This document shows positions 15,945 to 24,449 of a stretch of DNA of 64,000 bases, in pieces. The position numbers were made by a program, and so were the translations under genes. Each line of letters begins with the position of its first letter. Positions within the stretch are counted from its first letter, which is position 1. Below the pieces are notes generated by a model that had not been told where the DNA came from, searched no databases, and saw only the letters and a program-made list of their open reading frames with translations. The stretch lies in the NCBI GenBank assembly GCA_963698565.1, contig CAVORH010000009.1, positions 1-64,000 on the forward strand, read 5' to 3'. The stretch comes from Sva-07 sp963698565 (GTDB lineage Bacteria; Actinomycetota; Acidimicrobiia; Acidimicrobiales; Ilumatobacteraceae).

Positions 15945-16784
15945 ATGCGTCGTCGTCCACAACTCGTTCCATGGAAGGCGGCCGGTCAGACCAGCGAACG
16001 TCAGGCGAGCGGCGACGACGTCGTGCGCACGACCGGATGGGTCTTCAACAACGAGACCGGCAGTGAGTTGACGCTCGAGCAGTTCGTCGCCACCGGCGAT
16101 TCCGAAGTGCCGGCCTACCTCACCGTGTTCGGCCTGCGGTCACCCGATGCCGACGGTCGCACGCCCGACGACAAGACGCTCGTCGAGATCGGCTGTGGCA
16201 TCGGCCGGATGACGTGCGCGTTCACCCGTGAGTACGGAACCGTCGTGGGGTGCGATCTCGACGCCGGCTTCCTCGAGCGTTGCATCGAGACGGTGAGCCA
16301 GTTCGGGAAGGTCGATCGGCTGCGGACCAGCCATGTCGCCGATGGGCACACGCTCGATCTTCCGCCGAACTCCACCGATGTGGCGTTCAGCTACATCACG
16401 CTGCAGCACTGCGAGCCCGACGATGCGCTGGAGCTCACCTCCGAAGCGGTCCGGATCACGAGGCCCGGCGGCAAGATCGTGCTGAACTACCGCGCCAGGA
16501 GCGCCCAGGACATCGTGCTGTTGCCGCTCGGGGCCATCACCCGGGCGCAGTTCCGGATCCCGAAGTACGGGCCGTGGCTCTCCCAGCGCCGGTTGGCCGC
16601 CCGTCTCGGTTGGCAGGCGAACCGACTCCAGCCCGACGAACTGATCGGGCCGCTGTCCCCACTGCTGACCGACATCGAGATCTGGCGCAACCCGAAGAGC
16701 AAGATCTCGGGACGTGGTGCCAAGGTGCAGGAGTTCGACGGGATCAACCCACACCACTACTGGTTGATCGCCACCGTCCGCTGA
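15945..16784 (+). CDS. SAM-dependent methyltransferase, class I
   Basis: 279 residues from ATG 15945. Motif I is canonical (LVEIGCGIGRMTCAF) with the acidic end of strand 2 in 'VVGCDLDAGF'. Motif IV is 'DVAFSYITLQHCEPDDA' and post-motif 'ITRPGGKIVLNYR'. The layout matches small-molecule methyltransferases of the UbiE/Methyltransf_11 type. The acceptor is unknown. The start replaces a longer in-frame extension that would overlap the asd leader. It is divergent from asd with about 90 bases between the two starts, and convergent with the CNNM gene. Confidence 0.85.
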   Translation: MRRRPQLVPWKAAGQTSERQASGDDVVRTTGWVFNNETGSELTLEQFVATGDSEVPAYLTVFGLRSPDADGRTPDDKTLVEIGCGIGRMTCAFTREYGTVVGCDLDAGFLERCIETVSQFGKVDRLRTSHVADGHTLDLPPNSTDVAFSYITLQHCEPDDALELTSEAVRITRPGGKIVLNYRARSAQDIVLLPLGAITRAQFRIPKYGPWLSQRRLAARLGWQANRLQPDELIGPLSPLLTDIEIWRNPKSKISGRGAKVQEFDGINPHHYWLIATVR

Positions 16785-16802
16785 CCGGTCAGCTCGGGAC
16801 GA

Positions 16803-18095
16803 TCAGCTCTGGGCGGTCGGTGCCGGGGACGGATCGGCGGGGCGGATGGCGAGTTGTCGGATGCGGTGGCGCTCGATCGCACGGACCTCGATCACCCAGT
16901 CGCCGACGATCAACGTCTCACCGACCGCCGGGAATCGTCCCAGCTCGTCGAGCACCAGACCGGACACCGTGGTGAAGTCGCCGCTCGGGAGTTCCACGTC
17001 GAGATCGACGAGATCGTGGACGGGGAAGTTGCCGGGCAGCGTGATCGTTCCGTCGGGTTCGTGTCCGATCCTCGACAGATCGGGGTCGGTCTCGTCGTAG
17101 ATCTCGCCGACCAGTTCCTCGACCAGGTCCTCGACCGTGACGATCCCGAGCGCCTGACCGTGCTCGCCGATCACCACTGCCATCTGGGTGCGATGGGCCT
17201 GGAACTCGCGCAGGGCGGTGAGCACACGCGCCGCATCGGGGAACGCCGGCATCTCGCGCATCTGCCCGGTGACCGGCTCGTCGCTGCGCCCGATGAGATT
17301 GCGGAGGCGGACCATTCCCACGGTCCGGTCGAGGTTGCGTTTCTCGGCAACGGGTGCCCGCGAGTGGCCGGTCTCCAGCAGGAACGCGAGCGCTTCCGCG
17401 CAGGTGGCGGCGGCATCGATGATCGCGACGTCGTTGCGGGGCACCATCACCTCGTCGAGTCGACGCTCGGCGATCTCGAACGCTCCGTCGATGATCAGTC
17501 GCTGCTCGTCGGAGAAGGTCTCGTGGATCGCGACCATGTCGCGGAGTTCCTCCTCGGTGACCTGTTCACGCTGGAGGTCGGGATCGCCGCCGAGGAGCCG
17601 CACCGCGAGGTCGGTGGAACGCGAGAGCAACCAGACGACCGGCTTGGTCAGCGTCGACAGGAGATCGAGCGGTCGGGCCATCACCATGCCCCACTTCTCC
17701 GCGCGCTGCATCGCGATGCGCTTGGGCGCCAGCTCGCCGAACACGAGCGTGAAGTAGGCGAGGACGAGGGTGACGATGATCACCGAGACGGCTTCGGCAG
17801 CACCACCGAGGAAACTCAGCGGCTCCTCGAGTGGTTGCGCGAGCGACACGGCGGCGGCAGCCGAGGCGAGGAATCCGGCGAGGGTGATACCGATCTGGAT
17901 CGTCGCCAGGAACTGGTTCGGTTGCCGAGCCAGCCGGGCGAGCACCGTTCCCGTCGCCGAGCGCTCCTCGAGACGCTGCAGCTGGCTTTCGCGCAGCGAC
18001 ACCAGCGCGAGTTCGGTGCCGGCGAACGCGGCGTTGATCACCACCAGCACGCCGACGAGTACGAGTTGCGGCCAGATGTCTCCCACTGCGGTCAT
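16803..18095 (-). CDS. CNNM/CorC-HlyC family membrane protein (DUF21, CBS pair, CorC_HlyC domain)
   Basis: 430 residues. The N-terminal DUF21 domain has about four membrane helices (VLVGVLVVINAAFAGTELALVS at the start, 'VIIVTLVLAYFTLVFGELAPKR' later), with the family's signature 'GELAPKRIA'. Two CBS motifs follow (about 205-325, adenosyl-ligand binding) with 'VEDLVEELVGEIYDETDPD' linking to the C-terminal CorC_HlyC domain (DGTITLPGNFPVHDL). Members export magnesium or sodium/cobalt ions; the old hemolysin name is misleading. It lies 29 bases after lysC in the same direction and could be cotranscribed, although the functions are unrelated. Confidence 0.9.
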   Translation of the reverse strand: MTAVGDIWPQLVLVGVLVVINAAFAGTELALVSLRESQLQRLEERSATGTVLARLARQPNQFLATIQIGITLAGFLASAAAAVSLAQPLEEPLSFLGGAAEAVSVIIVTLVLAYFTLVFGELAPKRIAMQRAEKWGMVMARPLDLLSTLTKPVVWLLSRSTDLAVRLLGGDPDLQREQVTEEELRDMVAIHETFSDEQRLIIDGAFEIAERRLDEVMVPRNDVAIIDAAATCAEALAFLLETGHSRAPVAEKRNLDRTVGMVRLRNLIGRSDEPVTGQMREMPAFPDAARVLTALREFQAHRTQMAVVIGEHGQALGIVTVEDLVEELVGEIYDETDPDLSRIGHEPDGTITLPGNFPVHDLVDLDVELPSGDFTTVSGLVLDELGRFPAVGETLIVGDWVIEVRAIERHRIRQLAIRPADPSPAPTAQS

Positions 18096-18124
18096 TCAAG
18101 CAAGGTCGCGACCGACCCGCCCGC

Positions 18125-19375
18125 TCACTTGCGTTCCGGCAGCGGGGCGCTGTAGTCGGCGCCCGAGTCGAGGCCGAAGGCGGTGTGCAGCGCTCGGGCG
18201 GCGCGTTCCATGTCGCCGGCCGAGCACACCACCGACACGCGGATCGTCGAGGTCGAGATCATCTCGATGTTGACGCCCTCGTCGGCGAGCACGCGGAACA
18301 TCTTCGCCGCGATGCCCGGGGCGGACTTCATGCCGGCGCCGACGAGCGACACCTTGGCGATGTCGTTGTCGTGCGACACGCCGGTCGCCCCGATCTCGGT
18401 GGCGACACGCGACACGATCTGTTCGGCCTCACCCATGTCGGCCATCGGCATCGTGAAGCTGATGTCGGTCGTGCCCTGCGTCGAGGTGTTCTGCACGATC
18501 ATGTCGACGTTGACGTTGGCGTCGGCGAGTGGTTCGAACAGCGCTGCGGAGATGCCCGGCCGGTCGGGAACGCCGAACACGGTGACCTTCGCTTCGGACA
18601 TGTCGGTGACGACGCCGGAGATGATCGGATCTTCCACGGAAGCCTCCTCGTTGGTGACCCACGTTCCGGGTTCCCAGGTGAATGCGGAACGGACGTGGAG
18701 CGGTACGTCGTGATTGCGGGCGAACTCGACCGATCGCAGCGCCAGCACCTTGGAGCCGGCGCCGGCCATCTCGAGCATCTCGTCGAAGTGCACCTTGGCG
18801 AGCTTGCGGGCCTGCGGCACGATGCGCGGGTCGGCGGTGAACACGCCGGTGACGTCGGTGTAGATCTCGCAGGCGTCGGCGTTCATCGCCTGAGCCAGCG
18901 CCGATGCCGTCAGATCGGAGGCACCACGACCCATCGTGGTGATCTCCTTGTCGGTGCTGACCCCCTGGAACCCGGCGATCACACAGACCTTGCCGGCGGA
19001 CATCGCTTCGCGAACCCGGTCGCCCTTGACCTCGATGATCTTCGCCTTGCGGTGGGCGGTGTCGGTGATGATGCCGACCTGGCTGCCGGTGAAACTCACG
19101 GCGTCGATCCCGCGGTCGGCGAGCGCCATCGTCATCAGTGCTGCGGTCACCCGTTCGCCGGTGGTGAGCAGCATGTCCATCTCGCGGCCGGGCTGGGTGC
19201 TCGACACCGAGTTGGCGAGGGCGATCAGGTTGTCGGTGGCCTTGCCCATCGCGGACACGACGACGATGACGTCGTTGCCCCGCTTGCGCGTGAACGCAAC
19301 GTTGTCGGCCACCGCGTGGATGCGGTCGGGGTCGGCAACGGACGTGCCGCCGTACTTCTGGACGATCAGTGCCAC
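18125..19375 (-). CDS. lysC: Aspartate kinase
   Basis: 416 residues from GTG 19375. It phosphorylates aspartate at the entry to lysine, threonine and methionine synthesis. The kinase domain starts with VQKYGGTSVADPDRI and includes the 'TTGERVTAALM' and 'GRGASDLTASALA' nucleotide and aspartate-binding segments. Two ACT domains (about 265-400; e.g. VTVFGVPDRPGISAALF and VSLVGAGMKSAPGIAAKMF) give feedback regulation by lysine/threonine. The gene contains a second translation start for a beta subunit (18637). Together with asd it supplies the shared semialdehyde. Confidence 0.97.
   Translation of the reverse strand: MALIVQKYGGTSVADPDRIHAVADNVAFTRKRGNDVIVVVSAMGKATDNLIALANSVSSTQPGREMDMLLTTGERVTAALMTMALADRGIDAVSFTGSQVGIITDTAHRKAKIIEVKGDRVREAMSAGKVCVIAGFQGVSTDKEITTMGRGASDLTASALAQAMNADACEIYTDVTGVFTADPRIVPQARKLAKVHFDEMLEMAGAGSKVLALRSVEFARNHDVPLHVRSAFTWEPGTWVTNEEASVEDPIISGVVTDMSEAKVTVFGVPDRPGISAALFEPLADANVNVDMIVQNTSTQGTTDISFTMPMADMGEAEQIVSRVATEIGATGVSHDNDIAKVSLVGAGMKSAPGIAAKMFRVLADEGVNIEMISTSTIRVSVVCSAGDMERAARALHTAFGLDSGADYSAPLPERK
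18635..18648 (-). promoter_or_regulatory. Internal ribosome binding site and GTG start for the LysC beta subunit
   Basis: On the coding strand, AGGAGG (18648-18643) sits five bases before an in-frame GTG (18637) inside lysC. The product would be a 170-residue protein holding only the two ACT domains. In Corynebacterium the alpha2-beta2 aspartate kinase is made exactly this way, and the position here corresponds to that beta start. The motif is seen directly; use of the start is inferred. Confidence 0.7.
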
Positions 19376-19397
19376 GAGTCCCGCAGGCTACAACTCC

Positions 19398-19444
19398 TTC
19401 TCGTGAACTCGTTGGGGAGTAATCCCGCGACGAGTTCACGAGAA
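19398..19444. terminator. Inverted repeat between the heme-monooxygenase-like gene and lysC
   Basis: A perfect 15-bp stem (19398-19412 with 19430-19444) encloses a 17-base loop that itself can form GGGA/TCCC. It lies just after the leftward gene at 19449 and before lysC. No T-run follows, so intrinsic termination is not certain; attenuation or mRNA protection are alternatives. Confidence 0.5.
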
Positions 19445-19448
19445 CGGG

Positions 19449-19796
19449 TCAGGAGGTCTTGACGACGTGTTCGACGACCTCGAAGCTCATCAGGTCGGCG
19501 CCTTGGGCGACCGGCTTGCGGGGCGCTTCGCCCTCGGCGGGCTGGTTGCCGTCGGCCTGCCCCGAGCCGTGGCCACGCTCGAAGTCCTGGCTGTTCATCC
19601 AGGCCTGGAAGTGCTCCTCCGAGGCCCAGCGGGTGTACACGAAGTAGCGATCCTCGCCCTCCACGGGGCGCAGGAGCTGGAAGTCCTCGAACCCGTCGAA
19701 CTGCTCGACCATCTTCGCCCGCCCGGCGAAGCGGCCTTCGAGCTGTGGGCCCATGCCCTCGGGGATCGTGATGGCATTGATCTTGACGACGCTCAT
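19449..19796 (-). CDS. Antibiotic-biosynthesis-monooxygenase-fold protein, possible heme-degrading enzyme
   Basis: 115 residues from ATG 19796. A single ferredoxin-like ABM domain: KINAITIPEGMGPQLEGRFAG, then 'FEDFQLLRPVEGEDRYFVYTRWASEEHFQAWMNS'. This resembles the MhuD/IsdG group, which binds heme with a C-terminal-helix histidine; 'FERGHG' offers a candidate His near residue 82. An insertion rich in Gly/Pro/Ala follows, then the final strand (LMSFEVVEHVV). Heme cleavage is plausible, but generic ABM function cannot be excluded. It starts about 50 bases after the kynureninase stop in the same direction, with a hairpin between. Confidence 0.65.
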   Translation of the reverse strand: MSVVKINAITIPEGMGPQLEGRFAGRAKMVEQFDGFEDFQLLRPVEGEDRYFVYTRWASEEHFQAWMNSQDFERGHGSGQADGNQPAEGEAPRKPVAQGADLMSFEVVEHVVKTS

Positions 19797-19819
19797 GCAC
19801 CCCAGCATGCCCGCCCGAG

Positions 19820-19874
19820 CCCGAAATCTGCCTCGTTCGTCGCGCTCAGCGCGATGTTCGAGGCAGATTTCGGG
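19820..19874. terminator. Double-hairpin terminator, kynU 3' end
   Basis: A perfect 16-bp stem (19820-19835 with 19859-19874) encloses a 23-base loop containing an inner hairpin (TCGCGC TCA GCGCGA). It overlaps the last codons of the leftward kynU gene, and on that strand the A/T-rich part of the stem lies on its descending side. It is closely related to the structure at 30174-30234. Confidence 0.65.
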
Positions 19875-21021
19875 TGGTGAGTTCGTCGAGTACGACCATC
19901 GCGTCGAAGACGTCGATGAAGCTGGTGGTGAGTGGCGAGAGCCCGAACCGGAGGACGTCGGGGTCGCGGTAGTCGACGATCACCTTGCGGTCGGCCAACT
20001 CCCGTTGGAGCGAGCGGGCGTCGGAATGGCGGATCGCGACGTGGCCGCCGCGACGGATCGGGTCGCGTGGCGTGTCGGTCTCGAACCCGAGCTCGTCGGC
20101 CAGGTCGAGGCAGAACTGGGTCAGCCTCCGGGCCTTGTCGGCGATGGCGCCGATGCCGGCTTCGACGGTGACCCGGATGCCTTCGCGGGCGGCGGTGAGA
20201 CCGAGCACGGGCGGCGTGCCGTTGAGCATCCGTCCGATCCCGGGACGCGGATCGAACGGTCGCTCCATCGCGAACTGGTCCGACTGGCCGAACCAACCCC
20301 AGATCGGCTGGGTCAACCGATCCTGGATCTCGTTCGAGACATAGACGAACGCGGGAGCGCCGGGCCCGCCGTTGAGGAACTTGTACGTGCAGCCGACGGC
20401 CAACTCCACCCCGGCGGCGGGAAGGTCGAGTTCGAGCACGCCTGCTGCATGCGACAGATCCCAGATCGTGGTGGCTCCGTGTGCCGCGGCGCGTGCGGTC
20501 TCCTCGACGACATCCGCGACTTCCGCGGTCCGGTAGTCGACCAGCGAACGAACCACGACGTCGACGCCCTGGAGATCGTGGAGGCCGCGCCGGACTGCGC
20601 AGGAGCGGAGCCGCGCCACACCGGCGGTCACGTAGCGGTCGGTCGGGAAGTCGCCGTCGTCGATCGCGATCACCCGTCGGCCGGGAACGAGGTCGAGTGC
20701 GACGTTGACCTGCTGGAACAGCGCGACCGTGGTCGATTCGTGGACGGCGACCTCACCGGGCCGCGCGCCCAGCAGCGGGGCCAGCTCGTCACCGACGGCG
20801 AGCGCGAGGTTCAGCCAGTCGTGTTCCCACCACGAGGTGATCAAGTCGTTCGACCACTGCTCGACCACCTCGTGGAGTGCGTCGACGGTTCGCTTCGGGG
20901 TGCGTCCGAGCGAGTTGCCGTCGAGGTAGATCAGTTCGGGATCGGCCACGACGAACTCGTCACGCCAGTGCGCGAGTGGGTCGGCGGTGTCGAGAGCCAG
21001 CGCGTCGGAGCGGTCGATCAT
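19846..21021 (-). CDS. kynU: Kynureninase
   Basis: 391 residues from ATG 21021. A PLP-dependent fold-type-I enzyme that splits kynurenine (or 3-hydroxykynurenine) to anthranilate (or 3-hydroxyanthranilate) and alanine in tryptophan breakdown. The N-terminus (FVVADPELIYLDGNSLGRTPK) and 'WDLSHAAGVLELDLPAAGV' are diagnostic, the PLP lysine is in VGCTYKFLNGGPG, and the substrate arginine region is near the C-terminus ('HVAIRHSDARSL'). No tryptophan dioxygenase or formamidase gene is adjacent. The final codons run through a terminator-like hairpin. Confidence 0.93.
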   Translation of the reverse strand: MIDRSDALALDTADPLAHWRDEFVVADPELIYLDGNSLGRTPKRTVDALHEVVEQWSNDLITSWWEHDWLNLALAVGDELAPLLGARPGEVAVHESTTVALFQQVNVALDLVPGRRVIAIDDGDFPTDRYVTAGVARLRSCAVRRGLHDLQGVDVVVRSLVDYRTAEVADVVEETARAAAHGATTIWDLSHAAGVLELDLPAAGVELAVGCTYKFLNGGPGAPAFVYVSNEIQDRLTQPIWGWFGQSDQFAMERPFDPRPGIGRMLNGTPPVLGLTAAREGIRVTVEAGIGAIADKARRLTQFCLDLADELGFETDTPRDPIRRGGHVAIRHSDARSLQRELADRKVIVDYRDPDVLRFGLSPLTTSFIDVFDAMVVLDELTTRNLPRTSR

Positions 21022-21023
21022 GC

Positions 21024-21224
21024 GTGGTCAGTCTGACCCGACCGGGAGCTGTCGATGACATCCGATCCTCGGGACTCCCGGCCCTCGGCGTCGGTCCGCT
21101 GTGTGTCGCTGCGCTCGTCGCCGGGGGGTGCGGGAGCGACGGTGGATCCACCGAGGTCACGACGACCGAGACCGCGCAAGCAGTGACGCCGATCGCGACC
21201 GCTGCGCTGGCGGCGGCCTCCTGA
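21024..21224 (+). CDS. Possible small lipoprotein
   Basis: 67 codons from GTG 21024, divergent from kynU with starts two bases apart. A hydrophobic stretch (LGVGPLCVAALVAGGCGSD) ends in a lipobox-like AGGC followed by Gly/Ser/Asp, then a Thr/Ala-rich tail. The N-terminus has only one arginine before the hydrophobic core and there is no clear ribosome binding site. The reading could be fortuitous. Confidence 0.3.
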   Translation: MVSLTRPGAVDDIRSSGLPALGVGPLCVAALVAGGCGSDGGSTEVTTTETAQAVTPIATAALAAAS

Positions 21225-21260
21225 GCACGGTCGCATCGGGTCGCGGCGCGAGTGCCGGTG

Positions 21261-22173
21261 TCACCGGATCAGGTCGACGAAGCTGGCGTGGCGTACCAGG
21301 CCGTCGTTGGTGAACTCGGCGATCGACACCGTCGCGCGCAGCAGCGGTTCGACCCACGTCGCCGTTCGGGCGACAGCGGCCGGGACCGGGAGCTCGAACG
21401 GGCAGCGCTCGGTCGCCACGGCATCCAGCTGCGAGCGCAGCGCCGTGAGGGTGCGCTGGTCGAAGCCCGTCCCGACGGCGCCCGCGAAGCGCAGGGTGCC
21501 ATCGGTGTCGGGGCGGCCCACGAGCAGCGCTCCGAACGTGGAGGCGCGGTTGCCGGTCCCTTCCGTGAAGCCGCCGATCGTCAGCTCGACGAGGGTCCGG
21601 TTCTTGATCTTGCGCCAGTCCTTCGATCGTGTGCCCGGGCGATAGACGGAGTCGAGGCGCTTTGCGATCACGCCCTCGAGGCCCTCGGCCGCTGTTGCCT
21701 CCACCAACTCGGCGCCGCCGCCTGCACGGAACGCCGGGACGGTCCAGTTCTCACCGGGTTCGACGAGTTGGTCGAGCAGGCGCCGGCGCGCCTCGTAGGG
21801 CAGGTCGATCACGTCGGTTCCGTCGACCTGCAGCACGTCGAAGCACTGCAGCACCGCCTCACGTGTCGAGCCGATCCCGGACTGCTGCACCAACTCGAAA
21901 CGCGGTCGACCGTCGTCGTCGAACACGACGAGTTCGGCGTCGAGGATCGCCGACGAGGCGTTCAGCGCGTGCGGCGAGCCCGGCGAACTCCGGCCACCGC
22001 TCGGTCACGTCGTGGCCGGACGTGCTCTGCAACCTGACCGTTCCCCGGTCGACGTGGACGATCGTGCGGTAGCCGTCCCACTTCACCTCGAACGCCCAGT
22101 CGTCGCCTTCGGGGATCGCCGCGGTGGAGCCCATCGTCGCCTTCATCGGCGCCACCGGGAAGCGAAGCGTCAC
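21261..22173 (-). pseudogene. ATP-dependent DNA ligase (LigD/LigC-type), frameshifted
   Basis: The N-terminal part from GTG 22173 has the adenylation motif with the nucleophilic lysine (EVKWDGYRTI, Lys31). The downstream frame supplies motif III-V segments (LNASSAILDAELVVFDDDG, 'EGLEGVIAKRLDSVY', 'DWRKIKNRTLVELTIGGF') and the OB-fold domain. The two are offset by +1, fitting one extra base around 21965-21980. Corrected, the protein would be about 303 residues, the size of the ligase domain of bacterial NHEJ ligases. It is either a genuine pseudogene or a sequencing error. No Ku gene is visible in the window. Confidence 0.8.
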
Positions 22174-22186
22174 GTGGGCAATCGTG

Positions 22187-23434
22187 TCAGGCGTCGGGCA
22201 GGCGGCTCGACAGGACGGCGGATGCCTCGAGCGCGTCGAGTTGCTCGTCGTCGAAGCCGAGCAGTTCGTGGAGCACCGAGCGGTTGTCCTCGCCGCGGTA
22301 CTTGGGAATTCCCGACACCCCGACATCGGGTGACGAGCCGAACCGCCACGGCGAGTTGGGCACACGGATCGTGCCCCCGCCGCGGTCGTCGACGTCGACC
22401 ACCGCGTGGCGGTCGCGGGCCCAGTCGGTGTCGGTCAACTCGCCGGGTTCACGCACGCGCCCCACGGCGAGTTGGTGCTTCGAGAACCGTTCCTCGAACG
22501 CCTCGGCGTCGGGCACGGTGGCGGCGAAGTCGCGGATGATCTCACGGAGCGCGTCGAAGTTGTCCAGCCGGGACGCCACGTCGGCGAACCGCGGATCGTC
22601 GGCGAGATCTGCCCGATCCATCGCGGCGATGAAGAAGTCGAACGTGCCGCGCTCGGCGGGGTGTCCGGACACCACCAGCGACTCGCCGTTCGCCACGGTG
22701 AGCACGAGGTAGTCGCCGGGGCGGAAGCTGCGGATCCACTGGGGATCGTCGTGGCCGTCCCAGAGTGCGTCGTGGAGGTGCTCGTTGACGTAGAGCATCG
22801 TCTCGGCCATCGACACGTCGATCCACTGCCCCTCACCGGTGTGCTCGCGCTGATAGAGCGCAGCGAGGATCGCCGACGCCGTCTCCAACGAGGTGTACAC
22901 GTCGGCGTGGCTGTGCGGATCCTTCGCCAGCTCGCCCCCGCGGGCGTTGCCCTGCGACGCGACGATGCCCGCCTCGGCCTCGACGACCGGCGCGTACGCC
23001 CGGCGTGTCACCCACGGCCCGGTCTGGCCGTACCCGGAGATCGAGGCGTAGATCAGCCGCGGGTTCCGGGCCAGCATCGTGTCGGCGCCGAGACCGAGCC
23101 GGGCCATCACGCCCGGGCGGTAGTTCTCGACGAGCACGTCGGCATGCTCGGCGAGTGCCAGCAGGATGTCGGCACCCTCCGGTGTGGCCAGGTCGATGCT
23201 CAGGTTGCGCTTGCCCACGTTCTGCTGCACGAAGTAGCTCGACAACCCGTGCCGACGCGGCGTGGCGAACCGGGTGAGGTCGCCCGCCGGTGGCTCGATC
23301 TTGATCACGTCGGCACCCATGTCGGCGAGCATGCGGGTGCAGTGCGGGCCGGACAGCACCCGGCTCAGATCGAGCACACGCACTCCCGACAGCGGTCGGC
23401 CGGTCGGAGGCAGAGGAGCGGTGGGAGGCGTCAC
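22187..23434 (-). CDS. CaiB/BaiF-family (class III) CoA-transferase
   Basis: 415 residues, probable GTG start at 23434. Family hallmarks are the opening 'LSGVRVLDLSRVLSGPHCTRMLADMGADVIKIE', 'VLVENYRPGVMARLGLG', and the catalytic aspartate in 'HSHADVYTSLETASAILAAL', followed by 'GEGQWIDVSM'. These enzymes move CoA between acyl-CoA and carboxylic acids without a ping-pong free-acid step. The substrate is unknown. It is divergent from an SDR gene (about 90 bases between starts) and is followed 13 bases later by the ligase gene. Confidence 0.9.
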   Translation of the reverse strand: MTPPTAPLPPTGRPLSGVRVLDLSRVLSGPHCTRMLADMGADVIKIEPPAGDLTRFATPRRHGLSSYFVQQNVGKRNLSIDLATPEGADILLALAEHADVLVENYRPGVMARLGLGADTMLARNPRLIYASISGYGQTGPWVTRRAYAPVVEAEAGIVASQGNARGGELAKDPHSHADVYTSLETASAILAALYQREHTGEGQWIDVSMAETMLYVNEHLHDALWDGHDDPQWIRSFRPGDYLVLTVANGESLVVSGHPAERGTFDFFIAAMDRADLADDPRFADVASRLDNFDALREIIRDFAATVPDAEAFEERFSKHQLAVGRVREPGELTDTDWARDRHAVVDVDDRGGGTIRVPNSPWRFGSSPDVGVSGIPKYRGEDNRSVLHELLGFDDEQLDALEASAVLSSRLPDA

Positions 23435-23521
23435 CCCGCCATCGTGGCGCACACGTCCTCCCGGACCCGACCCCGGCGGACCGATCCGCTCAGCGCCGCG
23501 CCCGTGCGCAACACTGCGCCG

Positions 23522-24376
23522 ATGGACAGCGACACACGACCGCTCGACGGCCAAGTGGCCCTGATCACCGGGGGCGGTTCTGGCATCGGCCTCGCCTGTG
23601 CGCGGGCGCTGCTCGCCGACGGAGCGGGCGTGGTGCTCGCGGCGCGGACCGTCGAGCGCCTGGAGGCCTCCGCCGCCGAACTCCGCAGCGAGTTCCCGGC
23701 CGCAACGGTGTCGACGGTGGCCTGTGACGTCACCGACGAGGCGAGCGTCGAAGCCGCCTGCGCTGCGGCTGCCGCCGCAGGTCCCTTTCGCATCGTGGTG
23801 GCCAATGCCGGAACGGGTTCGGCCGGGCCCTTCCACCTCACGTCGCTCGAGGACTGGAACACGGTGCTCGGCACCAACCTGACCGGTGCCTTCCTCACGA
23901 TGAAACACGCCGTGCCACACCTCGCCGCGAACGGCGGTGGTGCGATCGTGGCGATCTCGTCGATCGCAGCCGTGGCAACCCATCGGTACATGACTCCCTA
24001 CAACGTGTCGAAGGCCGGCCTCGAGATGCTCGTCCGCGAGGTCGCCGACGAACTCGGCGGGGTCGGGATCCGCGCGAACGCAGTGCGGCCGAGCCTCGTG
24101 CCGACCGACATCTCCGCCGGGCTCACCGCGGTGCCGGAGATCGTCGCCGACTACCTCGAACAGATGCCACTGCATCGCTTGGGCACCACCGACGACATCG
24201 CATCGGCCGTCCGCTTCCTCGCAGGCCCCGAGAGTTCCTGGATCACGGGGGTGTGCATCAGCGCCGACGGCGGGCACCATCTTCGGCGTGGCCCCGATCT
24301 CGACGGAGTGATGCGCATGGTGCTCGGTGACGACGTCTCCCCAGCCGGCCCGGCCACGATCACCCCGGATGGATGA
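23522..24376 (+). CDS. Short-chain dehydrogenase/reductase
   Basis: 284 residues from ATG 23522. Classical SDR: cofactor loop TGGGSGIGLACA (17-28), 'NAGTGSAGP', and the catalytic Ser-Tyr-Lys set in 'AISSIAAV' and 'YNVSKAG'. The residue after strand 2 (AARTVERLE) is Arg, which favours NADP(H). The C-terminal 'GPESSWITGVCISADGGHHLRRG' is typical. The substrate is likely a hydroxy- or keto-acyl or steroid-like compound but cannot be read from the sequence. It is divergent from the CoA-transferase, which may act in the same pathway. Confidence 0.9.
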   Translation: MDSDTRPLDGQVALITGGGSGIGLACARALLADGAGVVLAARTVERLEASAAELRSEFPAATVSTVACDVTDEASVEAACAAAAAAGPFRIVVANAGTGSAGPFHLTSLEDWNTVLGTNLTGAFLTMKHAVPHLAANGGGAIVAISSIAAVATHRYMTPYNVSKAGLEMLVREVADELGGVGIRANAVRPSLVPTDISAGLTAVPEIVADYLEQMPLHRLGTTDDIASAVRFLAGPESSWITGVCISADGGHHLRRGPDLDGVMRMVLGDDVSPAGPATITPDG

Positions 24377-24449
24377 TTCGCGACCGGCGAGTCCGCGCAA
24401 TACTTTCCGGCGAACCACCCGATCACAGGAAGCGTGACAGCACACGACC

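Noticed and set aside
22406..23521. An N-terminal extension of the SDR to 656 residues
   Set aside because: The extension is antisense to the CoA-transferase gene. The SDR fold starts at ATG 23522.
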